From the NCBI GenBank assembly GCA_028867335.1, contig JAGWGN010000009.1, forward strand, positions 1 through 40,187: 40,187 nt of DNA, read 5' to 3'. Both the position numbers and the translations under genes were made by a program. How positions within the stretch are numbered: the stretch's first letter is position 1; each line of letters begins with the position of its first letter. The notes beneath the pieces are model-generated. The model was not told where the DNA came from. It saw nothing but the letters and a program-made list of their open reading frames with translations, and searched no databases. Below, one piece after another: positions 22,230-30,315 of the stretch. This stretch comes from Microcaldota archaeon. Its GTDB lineage: Archaea > Micrarchaeota > Micrarchaeia > Micrarchaeales > CABMGC01.

Positions 22230-22447
22230 AATGCCAGATAATGGGTTGCGATAAGCAGGCAATCATCAACGACGATGAGGACGATGACTCACTGTGCCTC
22301 TGTATGGATCATCAGGGCATCGAGTTAGTGCATTACATCGAGGCGCCAGAGATTGATACAGACCCCCAGGACGCCAAATCAATAGAGCGACGTAAGAATG
22401 CCGTAGCTGCCTATAAATTGGAGATGAAACTGTATGCAGACGTATGA
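22226..22447 (+). CDS. Small Cys/His-rich hypothetical protein
   Basis: 73 residues from ATG 22226, overlapping the upstream stop as ATGA. Cys3, Cys8, Cys24, Cys26 and His29 around an acidic segment (NDDEDDDS) could form a small zinc knuckle. The C-terminal half is a charged helix. Function unknown. It overlaps the next gene by 14 bases. Confidence 0.65.
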   Translation: MKCQIMGCDKQAIINDDEDDDSLCLCMDHQGIELVHYIEAPEIDTDPQDAKSIERRKNAVAAYKLEMKLYADV

Positions 22448-22628
22448 TATCGGCAAATTTTTCGATACGTTCCCAAACGCAGTCAAGGCCATATCGCAGA
22501 TTGACTTGGAGAAAAGCATCTACCTGCCAACGCCGGAGAGCAAATTAGAGCGCATGAAACTCACTACATACCGCTATCTGATGGCGCTTGAACAGATGCT
22601 TATTGTGACAAATAATCGAGACTTATGA
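22434..22628 (+). CDS. Small hypothetical protein
   Basis: 64 residues, starting within the previous gene (MQTYDIGKFFDTFPNAVKAI) and ending over the start of the Q-like gene as ATGA. It looks helical throughout, with no recognised motif. The overlaps on both sides indicate a translated operon member. Confidence 0.65.
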   Translation: MQTYDIGKFFDTFPNAVKAISQIDLEKSIYLPTPESKLERMKLTTYRYLMALEQMLIVTNNRDL

Positions 22629-23080
22629 ACAAGTCCATAGAGAATGTAACAGGATGGGATGATGAGATCAGGATACTACGGCGATGGGCGCGCTGGTGCG
22701 ATAATTCCAACCACAGCGTCATCATGCGATTCTGCGGCCTAAGTGCTGCTGGTAGCCCACCAACGCTAATGCCTCTAGGCGCGCCGGATGAAGATGCTGT
22801 TACGGGTTACGCAAAGGAACACCGGCTACCGGATGCTGTAAGCCCTGAAGTTGATATGTTCATGGCGTCTCTGATAGCGTTGCATCCGAGTGTGTATAAG
22901 GCGCTTCTTCTGAAATACCGCCGTATCGTGGATGGCCAGCATTATCTTTATCGAAGCGAGCGCGCACTTTCAGGGATCCTGTATGATCTGGCGCCGCGCT
23001 ATGCATGGCCGAAGCTCATTCGAGACTGTGAATTAGGCTATGGGATGCTGCGGCGTTATATGACCGCAGCCAAGACTTGA
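22625..23080 (+). CDS. Antiterminator-Q-like protein (late regulator candidate)
   Basis: 151 residues. The N-terminus IRILRRWARWCDNSNHSVIM, then EVDMFMASLIALHPSVYKAL and LLKYRRIVDGQHYLYRSERA, echoes the order of phage 21/82-type Q proteins: a WxxW segment, a helical MAxL-LHxxL-xxY region and a C-terminal helix pair. The gene is the last of the middle block, and a consensus promoter begins at its stop codon, as Q lies just before pR' in lambdoid phages. Q proteins let RNA polymerase ignore terminators and so switch on late genes. The similarity is faint by eye, and no DNA-binding motif is certain. Confidence 0.5.
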   Translation: MNKSIENVTGWDDEIRILRRWARWCDNSNHSVIMRFCGLSAAGSPPTLMPLGAPDEDAVTGYAKEHRLPDAVSPEVDMFMASLIALHPSVYKALLLKYRRIVDGQHYLYRSERALSGILYDLAPRYAWPKLIRDCELGYGMLRRYMTAAKT

Positions 23081-23105
23081 CAACAGCCACGGATTTTAGT
23101 ATAAT
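23077..23105 (+). promoter_or_regulatory. Consensus late promoter
   Basis: TTGACA (23077-23082), 17 bases, TATAAT (23100-23105): a perfect sigma70-type promoter overlapping the end of the Q-like gene. Transcription would start near 23112 and give a leader of about 135 bases before ATG 23247. It is the only strong plus-strand promoter seen ahead of the 27.6-kb late block. Confidence 0.85.
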
Positions 23106-23118
23106 TCGACAATCGCCA

Positions 23119-23136
23119 GAGGTGTGTCCGCACCTC
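23119..23136 (+). terminator. Leader hairpin, possible attenuator or tR'-like terminator
   Basis: GAGGTG (23119-23124), loop TGTCCG, CACCTC (23131-23136), followed by ATTACCTTATTT. The stem starts about seven bases into the predicted transcript. The trailing tract is only partly T-rich, so it would terminate weakly or act as a pause or processing site. Confidence 0.45.
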
Positions 23137-23146
23137 ATTACCTTAT

Positions 23147-23219
23147 TTGCCCCCCAGCCTGAGAGATAGGATGCTTATGCACCGCTCCGGGACATCAGTG
23201 CGTGCGCGAGAGGGGGCAA
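23147..23219 (+). ncRNA. Structured late leader RNA element
   Basis: TTGCCCCC (23147-23154) and GGGGGCAA (23212-23219) pair perfectly across 57 bases that contain smaller self-complementary segments (GCAC...GTGC). The closed element ends just before the palindrome 23225-23238 and the ribosome site. It matches no RNA family I know. It could be a Q-related leader, an RNA regulator or a packaging site on the DNA. Confidence 0.4.
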
Positions 23220-23224
23220 TCTAT

Positions 23225-23238
23225 TACGCTAGAGCGTA
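23225..23238. promoter_or_regulatory. Operator-like palindrome, site 3, at the first late gene
   Basis: TACGCT-AG-AGCGTA has 6-bp perfect arms and matches the core of site 1 (15698-15711) at 13 of 14 positions. It directly abuts the ribosome site GGAG and ATG 23247. The two-base centre is too short for an RNA loop, so DNA binding is the better reading. Confidence 0.55.
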
Positions 23239-23246
23239 GGAGCTGA

Positions 23247-24680
23247 ATGTACGAAGAAAAGTTCCAAGCCGCGGCTACGCTTGTCAAGGAGAGCCGCGAC
23301 CGCGAAGGCTTGGACGCCCTGCTTCCGCTGATTGACGAGAACCCGGAAGATTTCAGGCTTTACGCTGTAATAGGCGAGGCCTTTATGAATAGCCGGATGT
23401 TCGATCCAGCGGAAAAGGCGCTGGTTATGGCGAATGACCTGCACCACGATAAATTCATTCAGATACGATTAGCCGATTGCTATACCTGCCAGCGGAAGTT
23501 TGCGAAAGCCAAGCCGATGCTGGATAAGCTCAAGGCTCAGTTCATCGGCACTATTGACGCTCCATTATGGGCATGTAGTCAAGCCGAATATCTCTCAGCC
23601 ACGGGTAAATATGACGAGGCTGAAAAGTTATATGCGTGGGTGATACAGGAAGTCCCGCACTGGCCCACGCCTTGGGGTGGCCTTGGTAATCTCAATGCAT
23701 TACAACATCGCTATGAGCGTGCTGTACATTGTTGGGGAATCCATCATCAACTTAGGCCCACATGGCGCACAGCCATAGACCTATGTTATGGTTATGGCAT
23801 AGCTGATAAATGGACAGAGGCTTATGAATTGGGCCGCTGGTCGTATATCACGAAAGAAGGTGATAAGCGGTATCTGGGTCATCCAGAGTGGGATGGCAAA
23901 GACTGTGATGAGGTTTTGGTATGCGCAGACGGCGGTCTTGGTGATCTTCTACAATATTCGCGCTATATAAATCTCATTAAGGGCAACGTCAAGTTATGGG
24001 TGCAGAAACGTCATTATGAAGTGGCGCGGTGCTTGCGATTTGACAAACCGGTCGAGTTAATTGAATCTTACAAGGATGTCGACAAATCAGTCCCGCTTGC
24101 GTGGCTAATGTTCCTGCCGGGCGTTATGGGGATGCCGCGCCCACAAGAGGCGCCCTCGCCGGTGCGGGCAGACTTCGGCACCATCAAGATGCCACAGCCT
24201 GCAATAGCCATAAGCTGGTATGGAGATCTGAAACACGCGAACGACCATCTACGGTCGACGAGGCTGGCACAATGGGCGAGATTGATATTAAAGTTCCCCC
24301 AAGTTCATTGGTTCACGGTGAACCCGGACAAGAAAGCGGCGAAGGAGATTGCTTCGACCCGATTGCCTGTTACGCAGTATTGCACTTCGTTACGGGATGC
24401 GTGCCGTTATCTTGCGACTGCGGACGCTTATGTCGGTGTGGATACGGGCCATGCCCACGTCGCTGCAACAGCGGGCAAGCCATCTTTATGCCTGTTAGTG
24501 AATTGGGTGGACAATCGCTGGACAGCGGCAGGAAACCGGACTAATCTGTATCCAGATTTTCTGCTCTATCGCGGATATGAATACCCGCGCCTCAAAGATG
24601 CGATAGACGAAATGGCCGAAGACTTGGAAAACATACTTGTCACGAGAAACAACCAAGGCGCTCAGGCGATTGCTGGCTGA
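23247..24680 (+). CDS. TPR plus glycosyltransferase-like protein
   Basis: 477 residues with AGGAG before ATG 23247. The first 200 residues are helical pairs typical of tetratricopeptide repeats (LYAVIGEAFMNSRMFDPAEK, YLSATGKYDEAEKLYAWVIQ). The C-terminal half (about 220-450) resembles a GT9/GT-B glycosyltransferase fold: LVCADGGLGDLLQYSRYI near the start, and YVGVDTGHAHVAATAGKPSL (about 394-413) as the nucleotide-sugar side. Such proteins may glycosylate proteins or glycans. It is the first late gene, ahead of the terminase genes, an unusual place. The target is unknown. Confidence 0.75.
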   Translation: MYEEKFQAAATLVKESRDREGLDALLPLIDENPEDFRLYAVIGEAFMNSRMFDPAEKALVMANDLHHDKFIQIRLADCYTCQRKFAKAKPMLDKLKAQFIGTIDAPLWACSQAEYLSATGKYDEAEKLYAWVIQEVPHWPTPWGGLGNLNALQHRYERAVHCWGIHHQLRPTWRTAIDLCYGYGIADKWTEAYELGRWSYITKEGDKRYLGHPEWDGKDCDEVLVCADGGLGDLLQYSRYINLIKGNVKLWVQKRHYEVARCLRFDKPVELIESYKDVDKSVPLAWLMFLPGVMGMPRPQEAPSPVRADFGTIKMPQPAIAISWYGDLKHANDHLRSTRLAQWARLILKFPQVHWFTVNPDKKAAKEIASTRLPVTQYCTSLRDACRYLATADAYVGVDTGHAHVAATAGKPSLCLLVNWVDNRWTAAGNRTNLYPDFLLYRGYEYPRLKDAIDEMAEDLENILVTRNNQGAQAIAG

Positions 24681-25188
24681 CCCATTATGGGCAAGAATAC
24701 CAAAAGACAGGTGCTTGGATATAGGTTGCGGCAATGATCCGTTGCCTGGCGCGACTGGCTACGATCTTCCAGACGATGCGGCTATATGTGCCGGGCTGGC
24801 GCCTGAGTATTCCCTCGTCTATTCGAGCCATTGTATCGAGCATATCCGCACAGCACCCCAAGCGTTGGCTCGCTGGTGGAGTCTGGTTAGACCCGGCGGC
24901 TGGCTGTGGGTTCTGGCCCCTGACTGGCAGCTCTATGAGCATGGCATATGGCCATCCGCGTTTAACACCCAACATCTATGGCGATGTCGCCTTCTGGGCG
25001 AGACCTCGGAAACAGAACGCTGGTTATCGCTATCGGCAGAAGCCGCACTTATGGCTGGCGGTCAAGTGATGAGACTTGCCACCGTAGACACGAATTACGA
25101 TTACACAAAGCCCGATGTTGACCAGACCAAATGGGATGCAGAAGCGTCCATAGAGCTGGTTGTATGGAAAGTCCCGGAGGTTATATGA
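24637..25188 (+). CDS. Class I SAM-dependent methyltransferase-like protein
   Basis: 183 residues from TTG 24637, with GGAAA upstream; the start lies inside the previous gene and no ATG is available before the conserved part. LDIGCGNDP (27-35) is SAM motif I. YDLPDDA gives the acidic loop, and YSSHCIEHIRTAPQALARWW followed by RPGGWLWVLAPD are motifs II-III in the Methyltransf_11-like order. It is coupled to the glycosyltransferase-like gene, suggesting joint modification of a sugar or virion target. No DNA methylase motif (such as DPPY) is seen. Confidence 0.8.
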   Translation: MSRETTKALRRLLADPLWARIPKDRCLDIGCGNDPLPGATGYDLPDDAAICAGLAPEYSLVYSSHCIEHIRTAPQALARWWSLVRPGGWLWVLAPDWQLYEHGIWPSAFNTQHLWRCRLLGETSETERWLSLSAEAALMAGGQVMRLATVDTNYDYTKPDVDQTKWDAEASIELVVWKVPEVI

Positions 25189-25430
25189 AGCTGTCTACTG
25201 CTGCACGAAAGAGCCTGCCCAAGAAAGAGTTTGCCGGCCCCGGCCGCTCCTTCCCAATTCCAGATAAAGAACACGCCCGCAAGGCCATCCAGCTTGCCCC
25301 GCGCTCGGAACATGCTGGTAATATCTCCAAAGGCCAGGAAGAGCGTATCGTGGCGAAAGCGCGCCGCAAACTTGGCAAAGCACCGTCTGAGCATACAAGC
25401 CCAACCGCGAAGCACTTCGATGCCATATAA
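25185..25430 (+). CDS. Small conserved phage protein (GPGRSFPIPDKEHARKA type)
   Basis: 81 residues from ATG 25185, overlapping the methyltransferase stop, with GGAGG upstream. FAGPGRSFPIPDKEHARKAI followed by a basic helical tail (EERIVAKARRKLGKAP) is a recurring motif in phage and prophage proteins next to head genes. Basic character suggests nucleic-acid contact. Function unknown. Confidence 0.7.
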   Translation: MKLSTAARKSLPKKEFAGPGRSFPIPDKEHARKAIQLAPRSEHAGNISKGQEERIVAKARRKLGKAPSEHTSPTAKHFDAI

Positions 25431-25620
25431 GTCACTGGCGCAGGAGCGTTATTTCAACGCCAATCGTGGCAAGATGGAGGGCGCTGATGTTGATGTAGAT
25501 GAATGGAACGCCGCATCGAAAGGCAAGAAGCTCCCTAAGCGCGCCCCAAAGAAGAAAGCCAAGATGAAATATTCCGAATATCGGAATATGGGCCATAGCC
25601 AGTTCGAGAAACTCAAATAG
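25420..25620 (+). CDS. Small basic phage protein
   Basis: 66 residues from ATG 25420, overlapping the previous gene by 11 bases. MPYKSLAQERYFNANRGKME resembles the conserved N-terminus of small phage head-region proteins (SxAQxRYxxAN). The rest is very Lys-rich (KGKKLPKRAPKKKAKMKYSE). The following methyltransferase-like frame begins at its stop codon. Function unknown. Confidence 0.7.
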   Translation: MPYKSLAQERYFNANRGKMEGADVDVDEWNAASKGKKLPKRAPKKKAKMKYSEYRNMGHSQFEKLK

Positions 25621-26192
25621 ACTATCCAGCCGTCACCCTGAACGAGATCCGAGCCTGCGGATTCACTGGCCGCGCTGGGCATCCGTGCCTGTATGACGCC
25701 ATCGCCAAGATATGCGCAGAGCGCGAGCCTGAGTCCTATCTTGAGATAGGCGTATTCGACGGAGCCAGCCTGTTCACGGCGATAAAGTATGCGCCACTCA
25801 AGCGGATAGTTGTCTGTGATATATTCAGCGATGACTGGAGGACATGGGAGGGAGGTACCAAACGCACATGGCAGGACACTCTCGATGGCGTCCTTGAAAC
25901 ATTAGACTATCAGGGAAGTTTTACCGCAATCAATGAAAGCTCGCTGACAGCCATACCAGCATTGACCGAGATGTTCGATATGGTCACGATTGACGGCGAG
26001 CATAATGATCCCTATCCACAGAAAGACTTTGAGAACGCCCACCCACACTTAAGGGTTGGCGGCATACTTGTGTTTGACGATTCAGGCCGAAAGAACATCC
26101 AGGCTGTGACTGCTACCTTCCATAATTACAAAGAACTGTTCACGCTATTTGATGGCCGAGACGCTACTACCGTATATGAGAAGCTCAGATAA
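25617..26192 (+). CDS. Class I methyltransferase-like protein with non-standard start
   Basis: 191 residues if started at ATA 25617, which overlaps the preceding TAG as ATAG and has GAGAA six bases upstream. The frame is open back to a stop at 25596, but no ATG, GTG or TTG occurs before the conserved domain. YLEIGVFDGASLFTAIKYAP (41-60) and MVTIDGEHNDPYPQKDFENA (122-141), then LRVGGILVFDDS match Methyltransf_24-type SAM enzymes. Starting at the first ATG (25962) would lose motif I. Likely choices are an ATA, CTG or ATC start, or a -1 shift from the gene before. Confidence 0.7.
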   Translation: MDYPAVTLNEIRACGFTGRAGHPCLYDAIAKICAEREPESYLEIGVFDGASLFTAIKYAPLKRIVVCDIFSDDWRTWEGGTKRTWQDTLDGVLETLDYQGSFTAINESSLTAIPALTEMFDMVTIDGEHNDPYPQKDFENAHPHLRVGGILVFDDSGRKNIQAVTATFHNYKELFTLFDGRDATTVYEKLR

Positions 26193-26221
26193 CGATTCCA
26201 CGATGCTACCCAGAGGGCGCA

Positions 26222-26458
26222 ATGGCCGCTAGATTGACTAAACGACAGGCTGATAATGCCAAGACCGCCATAAAGGTCGGTTTGATACTTAAAAAGCTAC
26301 AGGATCATATAGATGACCCCGCTAGCAATGGTTTGCAGGCTACGCAGATAGCTGCTGCCAAGATATTGCTAGGCAAGGCGCTTCCTGATCTGAAAGCCAC
26401 AGAGCATTCTGGTCCTGCTGGTGAAGCTATCGGCGTCCAGTTCATCATCCGTGGATAG
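26222..26458 (+). CDS. Candidate small terminase or TerL-associated protein
   Basis: 78 residues with GAGGG before ATG 26222. The protein is helical (LTKRQADNAKTAIKVGLILK, LQATQIAAAKILLGKALPDL) and matches a short protein that often precedes the large terminase in podoviruses. It is shorter than classical small terminases, and a helix-turn-helix is only hinted at (ATQIAAAKILLGKA). No other small-terminase candidate is nearby. It overlaps the terminase start. Confidence 0.55.
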   Translation: MAARLTKRQADNAKTAIKVGLILKKLQDHIDDPASNGLQATQIAAAKILLGKALPDLKATEHSGPAGEAIGVQFIIRG

Positions 26459-27881
26459 GATAATTGAATACAGTTACGAAGCCGTCCCGACTATCAAGCG
26501 ATTCGCGGAGTCTGATGCTTTCATCCGTGGGCTGATGGGGCCGTTTGGTTCTGGTAAGTCCAGCGGTTGTGTCGTCGAATTGATAAAGCTGGCGCATCGT
26601 CAGCCGATACAGGCTGATGGAGTCAGGCGCTCGCGGTTCGCGGTTATCCGAAATAGCTATATCCAGCTGCGCGATACCACGATAAAGACATTCCATGACT
26701 GGTTGCCTCCTGAGTTGTTCGGCGAGTGGTGGAAATCAGAGCATAACTACTACATCACCAAGTTTCCGGGTGTCTATATTGAGATATTGTTCAGGGCGCT
26801 TGACCGTCCTGATCAGGTAGCTAATCTGCTGTCTGCTGAGTATACGGGCGCGTGGGTGAATGAGGCCCGCGAAGTGCCGATGTCAGTGATTGAGGCATTA
26901 CAGGGGCGTGTCAAACGCTATCCTGGAGCCAAAGATGGCGGTTGTGTCGATGGCGGTATCATCATGGATACCAATCCGCCGGATACGGATAGTGAGTGGT
27001 ACCGATTATTTGAGGAGAAGCGGCCTGCGAACGCTGCCCTGTTCAAGCAGCCATCTGGGCGATCTCAGACAGCCGAGAATCTTGCATGGCTCAACCAGAC
27101 ATCGGCGAGTATCAAGCTTCCAGTCAATGACCCAACAAGACGTGCATTAGGCCGGGAATATTACGATAACCTTGCACAAGGCAAAGACCCTGACTTCGTC
27201 AAGGTCTATATCGATGGCGAGTACGGGTATGTCAAGGATGGGCGGCCAGTCTATTCCGAATACAACGACGCCATCCACTGCAAGGAATGCGGCCCGGTTC
27301 AGGCGAAGCCCATACGCCGGGGATGGGATTTCGGGCTGACGCCGGCAGTATCATTCAGCCAACTGCTGCCCTCAGGCCAGTGGATAGTGTTCGACGAGAT
27401 AGCGGCTGACAGTCTCGGCATCGACAGGTTCAGCGATACAGTGCTCGCTTATACGCGGGAGACATGGGGCAATTACAGCTTCATGGACTTCGGTGATCCT
27501 GCCGGCAACCAGCGCGCGCAGACCGATGAAAAGACGTGTTATGAGATATTGCGCTCCAAAGGCATCAACATAGAGCCTGGCGAAATATCTGATAGCATCC
27601 GGATAGAGTCGGTCAAGAAGCCGATGAACACAATGATAGATGGCAAGCCGGGGTTCCTGCTGCACCCACGTTGCAAGCGGTTGCGCAAGGGATTTCTCGG
27701 CAAGTACCGCTATCGGCGCCTGCTGACATCCGACGAACGCTACACCGACAAGCCAGAGAAGAATGAATACAGTCACATACACGACGCACTCCAATATGAC
27801 GCGAGCCGCCTGTTTTCAGACAAGCTGCGCGGCAAAGTCGAATGGAGAAAGGTCGAGCTGCCGAGGTTGAAACGCGTATGA
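26451..27881 (+). CDS. terL: Terminase large subunit
   Basis: 476 residues from GTG 26451; a start at GTG 26421 is also open, and neither has a strong ribosome site. Walker A is GPFGSGKS (30-37), and the Walker B-like strand is GAWVNE with Glu138 following Asn137. The C-terminal RNase H-like nuclease has GWDFGLTPA (about 291-299), DFGDPAGNQ (about 345-353) and HIHDALQYD (about 441-449), each with a conserved acidic residue. It pumps DNA into the prohead through the portal and cuts it. The redundant circular assembly is compatible with headful packaging. Confidence 0.92.
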   Translation: MDRIIEYSYEAVPTIKRFAESDAFIRGLMGPFGSGKSSGCVVELIKLAHRQPIQADGVRRSRFAVIRNSYIQLRDTTIKTFHDWLPPELFGEWWKSEHNYYITKFPGVYIEILFRALDRPDQVANLLSAEYTGAWVNEAREVPMSVIEALQGRVKRYPGAKDGGCVDGGIIMDTNPPDTDSEWYRLFEEKRPANAALFKQPSGRSQTAENLAWLNQTSASIKLPVNDPTRRALGREYYDNLAQGKDPDFVKVYIDGEYGYVKDGRPVYSEYNDAIHCKECGPVQAKPIRRGWDFGLTPAVSFSQLLPSGQWIVFDEIAADSLGIDRFSDTVLAYTRETWGNYSFMDFGDPAGNQRAQTDEKTCYEILRSKGINIEPGEISDSIRIESVKKPMNTMIDGKPGFLLHPRCKRLRKGFLGKYRYRRLLTSDERYTDKPEKNEYSHIHDALQYDASRLFSDKLRGKVEWRKVELPRLKRV

Positions 27882-28042
27882 GTATCAAGAGTGAGATGGA
27901 TATTGCAGCCCTGCGCCGCGATGTCGATATGCTGACACAGACAGTCAATAAGCAGAGCGATTTCATGCGTCAGATGGCAGAGCAGCTAGACTCGCTGCTT
28001 GGCAGGTCCGATAAAACCGACAAACGCCGGAAGTCCAAATAA
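27878..28042 (+). CDS. Small coiled-coil protein between terminase and portal
   Basis: 54 residues from ATG 27878, overlapping the terminase stop (ATGA) and ending on the portal start (TAATG). The sequence MDIAALRRDVDMLTQTVNKQ, then FMRQMAEQLDSLLG is a heptad-patterned helix, followed by a basic tail KTDKRRKSK. It is coupled on both sides, so it is very probably translated. Function unknown; a packaging or assembly helper is possible. Confidence 0.75.
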   Translation: MSIKSEMDIAALRRDVDMLTQTVNKQSDFMRQMAEQLDSLLGRSDKTDKRRKSK

Positions 28043-30300
28043 TGGCATTCGATACAAACGCTAGTAACATTGAACCAACTACTCAGTCTGGTCAGATGTC
28101 TGATGATGAACTGCTACAGTTAATAGCCGAACATGAGCGTGAGGCTATGGGCAGTTCGACAGCTCAGGGCATGACAGTGGCGCCCAATACGCCGGCTACC
28201 ATGACCACACTGGAACTGGATAACTATTACGCATGGAATTACTACATGGCGCGGCCATTGGGCAATGAACAGCCTGATCGCAGCCAGGTCGTTATTCCCG
28301 TGGTGCGCGATGTCATTGAGTGGATAGTTCCGCAGCTCATGCGGGTATTCTGCTCTACTGACCGTATCTGCCGGTTCGAGCCTGACGGGCCGCAGGACGA
28401 AGAGCTTGCTGACCAGCAGACCGATGCCTGCAATTACATATTCATGCGCATGAATGATGGCTTTAACATCATCCACGATTACATCAAGGAAGCTCTGCTG
28501 TTACGGAATGGCTACATCAAGACGCAGTGGGTAAAGAAACGTGAGGTCAAGATAGAGCGCTATACGGGGCTGTCAGAAGAGGCTTTGACACAGCTCACGA
28601 TGGATGCTGAGGAAGAAGGCGACGAGATAGAGTTTCTAGGCAAGGATGAACGTAACGAAATATCCTTCGTTCAGCAGCAAGTACCTCCGCAACCAGGTCA
28701 GCCGCCTATGCCTCCGCAGATGGTGCCGCAGACTACGCAGGTCTATGATGTCAAGATACGACGCATATCCGAGCGCAAGTTCGTCGAAGTATGCGCGGTA
28801 CCGCGTGAGAATGTGCTGGTATCTCCACGCACCCGCAGGGGACTGGATGATTCACCGTATTATTGTCACAAAGAGAAATTAAGCCGCAGCGAATGCCTCG
28901 AACTCGAATATGATCCTGAGATTGTCAAGGAAGCATTACCGGGTCCACCGCGTTGGCTGAATATAGACGATCTGGCCCGCAACTCGGTCATTGACCAGCT
29001 CACCGTAGACGAGAACGATGCAGACCCGGCCACGCAGGTTCTGGAAGTGCGCGACTGCTGTGTTCGCGTGGATTATGACGGGGACGATATCGCTGAACTG
29101 CGCCGGGTAGTAGTCATCGGTGACAAGATCGCACTCAATGAAGAGATTGAAGAGGGCGATATGGCATCGGGCGTTGCTATTCGTACGCCGCACCGTCATA
29201 TTGGTATAAGCCTGTATGAAGTACTGAAAGACTTACAGGATATCAAGACCGACCTCACGCGGCAGGGATTGGATAATGTATGGCTTTGCAACAATACCCG
29301 CATAGCCGTTGACCAGGATAACGTCAATCTTGAAGATCTATCCACCAATAGACCAGGTGGAATAGTGAGGACGCGCGGTGGCCCCGGCGATAAGCTGCTT
29401 CCGCTATCGACGCAGAATGTGTTACCAGATATTATGGGGGCCATTGAATACGTTGATACGATGCAGCAATGGCGCACAGGTGTTGGCTCTGATACTACTG
29501 TACTCAATCCGGACGAGCTTCAGAACGTAGCCAAAGGCAACGCGATGGCGCTGCTTTCCAAGTCGGAGCTTAAGGTCGAGCAGATGGCGCGCCTTCTAGG
29601 TGAGGGCATAAAGGACGCGTTCCGGAAGATTAACAATCTGATCATGCGGCATCAGGACAAAGAGATGATGATGCAGCTCCGTGGCAAATGGGTGCCTGTT
29701 GACCCTTCGTTATGGAAGACGCGCACAGCAGTCAGCGTCAATATCGGGCTGGGTTCAGGCAATCGCGAAGAAACACGCGCCAACCTGATGGTATTGGGGC
29801 AGGCCATGCAGGCCGGCAAGAGTGTGGGACTGGTCGGACCTGAGCAGGGTTATAACTATTTCCGCAAGTTGGCCGAGACGCTTGGCTTCAACAGCCCCAA
29901 TGAGTTCTTCGTAGACCCACAATCACCTGAAGGCCAGCAATTGCAGAAGATGCTGCAACAGCCGCCGGTTCCGTTACAGATAGCGCAGATGAAAGCGCAG
30001 TCTGATGCGCAGGCACAGCAGCAGAATACGCAATTACAAATACAGAAAACTCAGGCACAGATGCAGGCAGAAACCAGCCGGGACATGTTCCAGGCCAAGG
30101 TGAATGCTGCAGTCGCTGGCCAGAAAGCGCAGCTTGAGGCTCAGTCTAAGGCCATGCAGACCGGTGGGCAGATGCAGCTTGAGCGTGAGAAAGCAATATT
30201 GAACCTTGCCGTACAATTGGCAGAGGCAGCTCTCAAGGCAAACGCACAACCAGATCAGATCATCGCAGATACACGGGCGGCAGAACAAGCCGTCCAATAG
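28042..30300 (+). CDS. Portal protein (P22-like)
   Basis: 752 residues, close to the size of P22-type portals. The N-terminal half includes VVIPVVRDVIEWIVPQLMRV, FEPDGPQDEELADQQTDACN and FNIIHDYIKEALLLRNGYIK, the expected order for P22/SU10-like portals. GPGDKLLPLSTQNVLPDIMG lies in the middle. The C-terminal 120 residues are Gln/Ala-rich and helical (QAQQQNTQLQIQKTQAQMQA), like the barrel region of P22 gp1. Twelve copies form the ring for DNA entry and tail attachment. It follows the terminase as in most podoviruses. Confidence 0.92.
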   Translation: MAFDTNASNIEPTTQSGQMSDDELLQLIAEHEREAMGSSTAQGMTVAPNTPATMTTLELDNYYAWNYYMARPLGNEQPDRSQVVIPVVRDVIEWIVPQLMRVFCSTDRICRFEPDGPQDEELADQQTDACNYIFMRMNDGFNIIHDYIKEALLLRNGYIKTQWVKKREVKIERYTGLSEEALTQLTMDAEEEGDEIEFLGKDERNEISFVQQQVPPQPGQPPMPPQMVPQTTQVYDVKIRRISERKFVEVCAVPRENVLVSPRTRRGLDDSPYYCHKEKLSRSECLELEYDPEIVKEALPGPPRWLNIDDLARNSVIDQLTVDENDADPATQVLEVRDCCVRVDYDGDDIAELRRVVVIGDKIALNEEIEEGDMASGVAIRTPHRHIGISLYEVLKDLQDIKTDLTRQGLDNVWLCNNTRIAVDQDNVNLEDLSTNRPGGIVRTRGGPGDKLLPLSTQNVLPDIMGAIEYVDTMQQWRTGVGSDTTVLNPDELQNVAKGNAMALLSKSELKVEQMARLLGEGIKDAFRKINNLIMRHQDKEMMMQLRGKWVPVDPSLWKTRTAVSVNIGLGSGNREETRANLMVLGQAMQAGKSVGLVGPEQGYNYFRKLAETLGFNSPNEFFVDPQSPEGQQLQKMLQQPPVPLQIAQMKAQSDAQAQQQNTQLQIQKTQAQMQAETSRDMFQAKVNAAVAGQKAQLEAQSKAMQTGGQMQLEREKAILNLAVQLAEAALKANAQPDQIIADTRAAEQAVQ

Positions 30301-30315
30301 CTACCGGGAGGCGCT

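Noticed and set aside
28365-28390. GGTTCGAGCC-like tRNA T-arm
   Set aside because: It lies within the portal gene and no cloverleaf could be formed around it.
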